Below the pieces are notes generated by a model. The model searched no databases and was not told the DNA's origin. It saw only the letters and a list, made by a program, of their open reading frames with translations. A stretch of 6,128 nt of DNA from Candidatus Glassiibacteriota bacterium (GTDB lineage Bacteria; Gemmatimonadota; Glassbacteria; GWA2-58-10): positions 1 through 6,128 of the forward strand of contig JAFGTO010000300.1 of NCBI GenBank assembly GCA_016934095.1, written 5' to 3'. How positions within the stretch are numbered: position 1 is the stretch's first letter; each line of letters opens with the position of its first letter. Positions 4,888 to 6,128 of the stretch are shown here, in pieces. Made by a program: the position numbers and the translations under genes.

Positions 4888-5781
4888 TCATCTGTTCTCG
4901 ACCGCTTCCCTGGCCAGCAGCAGCGAACTGTCCGGCAGCAGCTCCGCCAGCGGGTACAGCCTCAGCTCGACCGCCAGGGGCACCCCGCCCCCGGGCAGCT
5001 CCACCGCGTAACCGGCCGTGCTGTCCGCCGCCAGCCTGACTGTCTCCTGCCAGAGCACCCGGCCGCCGGGCTGCTCGACCACGGCAAGCTGTGCGCGGCG
5101 GTGGCGGATCTGCGGAAAAGCATGGACAGGGACCAGGTTGGTCAGACTGATTTTCAATTGCCCGCCGGCCTGCCGGACTTCGAGTGATGCGGCCCCGGCG
5201 GCGAACTCCGGGTCGCTCGACCCGGGCATGCGGTGCGCCCGGTGCGTGGCATCCGCCGGGCGATCGAACCCCGGGTGGTCGGTAACAGGCCCTTTTCCCC
5301 CTGGCATGTGGCAGTCCAGGCAGTCTGCGGCCGCATCTTTCGCCCAGGTATGGCAGCTCCCGCAAAATACCGCCTGCGAGTAGCGCTTGTCAGCACACAC
5401 CCGGTGCGGCACCATCCACTCCTGCCCATCCGACCAGGCCACCATCTCCGCATCCAGGTGGCAGGCCAGGCAGTCGACTCCAGATTCCGGAGAATCGGCA
5501 CGCCTGCCAGGAGCGCTGCCGATCCCCCCGTTAACGAAAAAGTCCGGGGCGTGGCAGGAGCAGGCGCTCCGGGGAGAATCAGCGGATTTTTCAAGCTCAT
5601 GGAGGAAAAGCGGCGAGGTATAGGCTGCGGCGTGGGATGAGACTCTCCACTCGGAGCTTATCCGGCCGTGGCAGGCGGCGCAGTCGATCAGACGGGCCTC
5701 CGGGGAGCCGGCCGCGGTCAAAGGTACCGCCAGCAATGCCGGCAACAGGCCGAACCATAAATTGCATCCCTGCTTCAACAA
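4888..5781 (-). CDS. Exported multiheme c-type cytochrome, cytochrome c554-like, probable electron acceptor of the dehydrogenase
   Basis: This 297-residue protein has an N-terminal hydrophobic signal (about residues 8-24), then a heme region (30-190) and a heme-free C-terminal region (about 195-297). CXXCH sites are at 34-38, 104-108, 140-144 and 154-158. A fifth site at 74-77 reads Cys-Ser-Cys-His, one residue short of CXXCH, preceded by Ala73. The first site is followed by EWRVSSHA (44-51), and the third and last are in GVDCLACH and CLDCHMP contexts, all typical of the c554/multiheme oxidoreductase group. Candidate distal ligands include His50, His61, His126, His169, His180 and His183. The C-terminal part, with NLVPVHAFPQ and beta-strand-like segments, resembles the GHxFPTG-type domain found after such heme regions. 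TTG start(s) at 5781 or 5778 have GGGAGG upstream. It is first in the operon and takes the place of the usual triheme subunit. A catalytic role of its own cannot be excluded. Confidence 0.85.
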   Translation of the reverse strand: MLKQGCNLWFGLLPALLAVPLTAAGSPEARLIDCAACHGRISSEWRVSSHAAAYTSPLFLHELEKSADSPRSACSCHAPDFFVNGGIGSAPGRRADSPESGVDCLACHLDAEMVAWSDGQEWMVPHRVCADKRYSQAVFCGSCHTWAKDAAADCLDCHMPGGKGPVTDHPGFDRPADATHRAHRMPGSSDPEFAAGAASLEVRQAGGQLKISLTNLVPVHAFPQIRHRRAQLAVVEQPGGRVLWQETVRLAADSTAGYAVELPGGGVPLAVELRLYPLAELLPDSSLLLAREAVENR

Positions 5782-5786
5782 GGCTT

Positions 5787-5792
5787 CCTCCC
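5787..5792 (-). promoter_or_regulatory. Ribosome binding site that fixes a TTG start for the cytochrome
   Basis: GGGAGG on the minus strand lies 5 bases before the TTG at 5781 and 8 bases before the adjacent TTG at 5778. No ATG or GTG start lies in frame between it and the signal peptide, so one of these two TTG codons is the start. Confidence 0.7.
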
Positions 5793-5840
5793 GGAGTTAC
5801 CGCACGAAGTCATCCTGCCGAACCCGGCCCGATGAAGGAA

Positions 5841-5869
5841 AAACTAACTTCCCGCAGGCAGACTGTCAA
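5841..5869 (-). promoter_or_regulatory. Candidate promoter of the dehydrogenase operon
   Basis: On the minus strand TTGACA (5869-5864), a 17-base spacer and TAGTTT (5846-5841) form a sigma70-like promoter with a perfect -35 and a weak -10. The predicted start near 5834 leaves a leader of about 50 nt before the cytochrome TTG. The poor -10 suggests low basal activity or need for an activator. Confidence 0.5.
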
Positions 5870-5968
5870 GCTTGCACCGGGCCGGTGGACGAGAAAGAGG
5901 CAAAGGTTGACAAAGCCGCAACAGCGGTGTTATGATACATTAACTGTCGACCATGTAGTAAGTTAGTT
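5842..5968. repeat. 9-bp inverted repeat flanking the divergent promoters
   Basis: AACTAACTT (5842-5850) and AAGTTAGTT (5960-5968) are perfect inverted copies with 109 bases between them. One copy overlaps the -10 of the operon promoter; the other lies just after the predicted start of the plus-strand promoter. Their position would suit a shared operator pair, but the match is short and the motif AT-rich. Confidence 0.35.
5907..5936 (+). promoter_or_regulatory. Divergent plus-strand promoter reading towards the right edge
   Basis: TTGACA (5907-5912), an 18-base spacer and TATGAT (5931-5936) give a good sigma70 match. The spacer contains CCGC-AACA-GCGG, a small palindrome. Transcription would start near 5943 and run out of the window, so a plus-strand gene or RNA probably lies to the right. 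Confidence 0.55.
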
Positions 5969-6000
5969 AATTTACCAAAGTCAATCACCTGGAAGAACAC

Positions 6001-6075
6001 TTGACCCGGATTATTGAAGATTCCCCGCAGCAAGCTGCGGTGAAGCTGTACTGGCGTACCGCGAGCCGCAGATGA
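6001..6075 (+). CDS. Possible short leader ORF (24 aa)
   Basis: A frame starting at TTG 6001 has GGAAGA a few bases upstream and encodes about 24 residues (LTRIIEDSPQQAAVKLYWRT then ASRR) before TGA. The same frame is open back to a TAA at 5968-5970 and reads as a charged, helix-like peptide there (KVNHLEEH), though without a normal start codon. It lies downstream of the plus-strand promoter, and its stop overlaps the next ATG. It could be a leader peptide, a gene remnant or chance. Confidence 0.22.
   Translation: MTRIIEDSPQQAAVKLYWRTASRR
6025..6040. repeat. Tight GC-rich hairpin CCGCAGC-AA-GCTGCGG
   Basis: This is a perfect 7-bp inverted repeat around two bases (in practice a 6-bp stem with a CAAG loop), inside the short plus-strand frame. 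I have the impression that similar CCCCGCAGCAAGCTGCGG hairpins recur as dispersed elements in some bacterial genomes, which would need a search. There is no T-run, so it is not a plain terminator. Confidence 0.4.
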
Positions 6076-6128
6076 CGCAGCCAATCGGGCAAAGCAGGCG
6101 AGCCGAAGGTAAAAATATCGCCGCGCAG
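6072..6128 (+). CDS. Possible start of an unidentified gene, truncated by the right edge
   Basis: An ATG at 6072, overlapping the preceding TGA as ATGA, opens a frame that remains open for 19 codons to the window edge (MTQPIGQSRRAEGKNIAAQ). No good ribosome binding site precedes it, but ATGA coupling to the short upstream frame would allow translation. Nineteen residues are too few to recognise a family. Confidence 0.2.
   Translation, partial: MTQPIGQSRRAEGKNIAAQ

Larger units (their letters stand above)
5782..6128. other. Right-edge intergenic region with divergent promoters and weak short ORFs
   Basis: Beyond the operon start this 347-bp stretch holds the two divergent promoters, the 9-bp inverted repeat, a tight hairpin and two short plus-strand frames overlapping by ATGA. 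A 72-codon frame on the minus strand across it has no supporting SD site or domain and overlaps both promoters, so it is not called. No tRNA or clear mobile-element end was recognised. Confidence 0.4.

Noticed and set aside
4284..5039. 251-codon plus-strand frame across the subunit 3 gene and junction
   Set aside because: It is rich in Gly, Pro and Arg, has no domain and crosses two real genes and their junction; a GC-rich shadow.
4814..5365. 183-codon minus-strand frame inside the cytochrome gene
   Set aside because: It lies in another frame of the cytochrome, is Arg/Gly/Pro-rich and lacks the CXXCH sites that identify the real frame.
6025..6040. Hairpin read as a mobile-element end or CRISPR repeat
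   Set aside because: Only one copy is present in the window, with no transposase, direct repeats or spacers nearby.

Overview
This is a bacterial window with strong Shine-Dalgarno sites, frequent TTG starts, short genes packed on the minus strand and an overall GC-rich base composition. Exported heme and Tat-dependent proteins point to a bacterium with a respiratory periplasm. The sequence does not support a firmer taxonomic assignment. No rRNA, tRNA, CRISPR array or complete insertion sequence was seen.

Layout from left to right: (i) the N-terminal part of a HAD-family hydrolase, minus strand, running off the left edge; (ii) a 241-bp spacer, then a 48-residue single-span membrane protein on the plus strand, the only well-supported plus-strand gene; (iii) a convergent minus-strand gene, 2 bp away, for a 193-residue membrane-anchored coiled-coil protein that is visibly richer in A+T than its neighbours; (iv) a minus-strand regulator with an N-terminal XRE-type HTH and a C-terminal degenerate response-regulator receiver domain; (v) a 462-bp AT-rich non-coding interval with a near-perfect sigma70 promoter for the regulator, a candidate terminator for the operon upstream, and several inverted repeats; (vi) a three-gene minus-strand operon (5781 down to 2773) for a periplasmic GMC-type flavin dehydrogenase; (vii) a right-edge region with a candidate operon promoter, a divergent plus-strand promoter and only weak short ORFs.

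The operon is the main content. In transcription order it encodes a Sec-exported multiheme c-type cytochrome, a Tat-signal small subunit resembling gluconate 2-dehydrogenase subunit 3, and the FAD-binding GMC catalytic subunit with a cysteine cluster. The small subunit stop and catalytic subunit start overlap (TTGA), so the two are probably translated together and exported as a folded complex on the small subunit's Tat signal. Electrons would pass from the substrate (a sugar, polyol or other alcohol, not identifiable here) to FAD, then to a probable Fe-S cluster, then to the cytochrome. The cytochrome is not the usual triheme partner. It looks like a cytochrome c554-type protein with four CXXCH sites, a fifth site that reads CXCH, and a heme-free C-terminal domain. 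The most unusual elements are this cytochrome and the HTH-receiver fusion just downstream of the operon.
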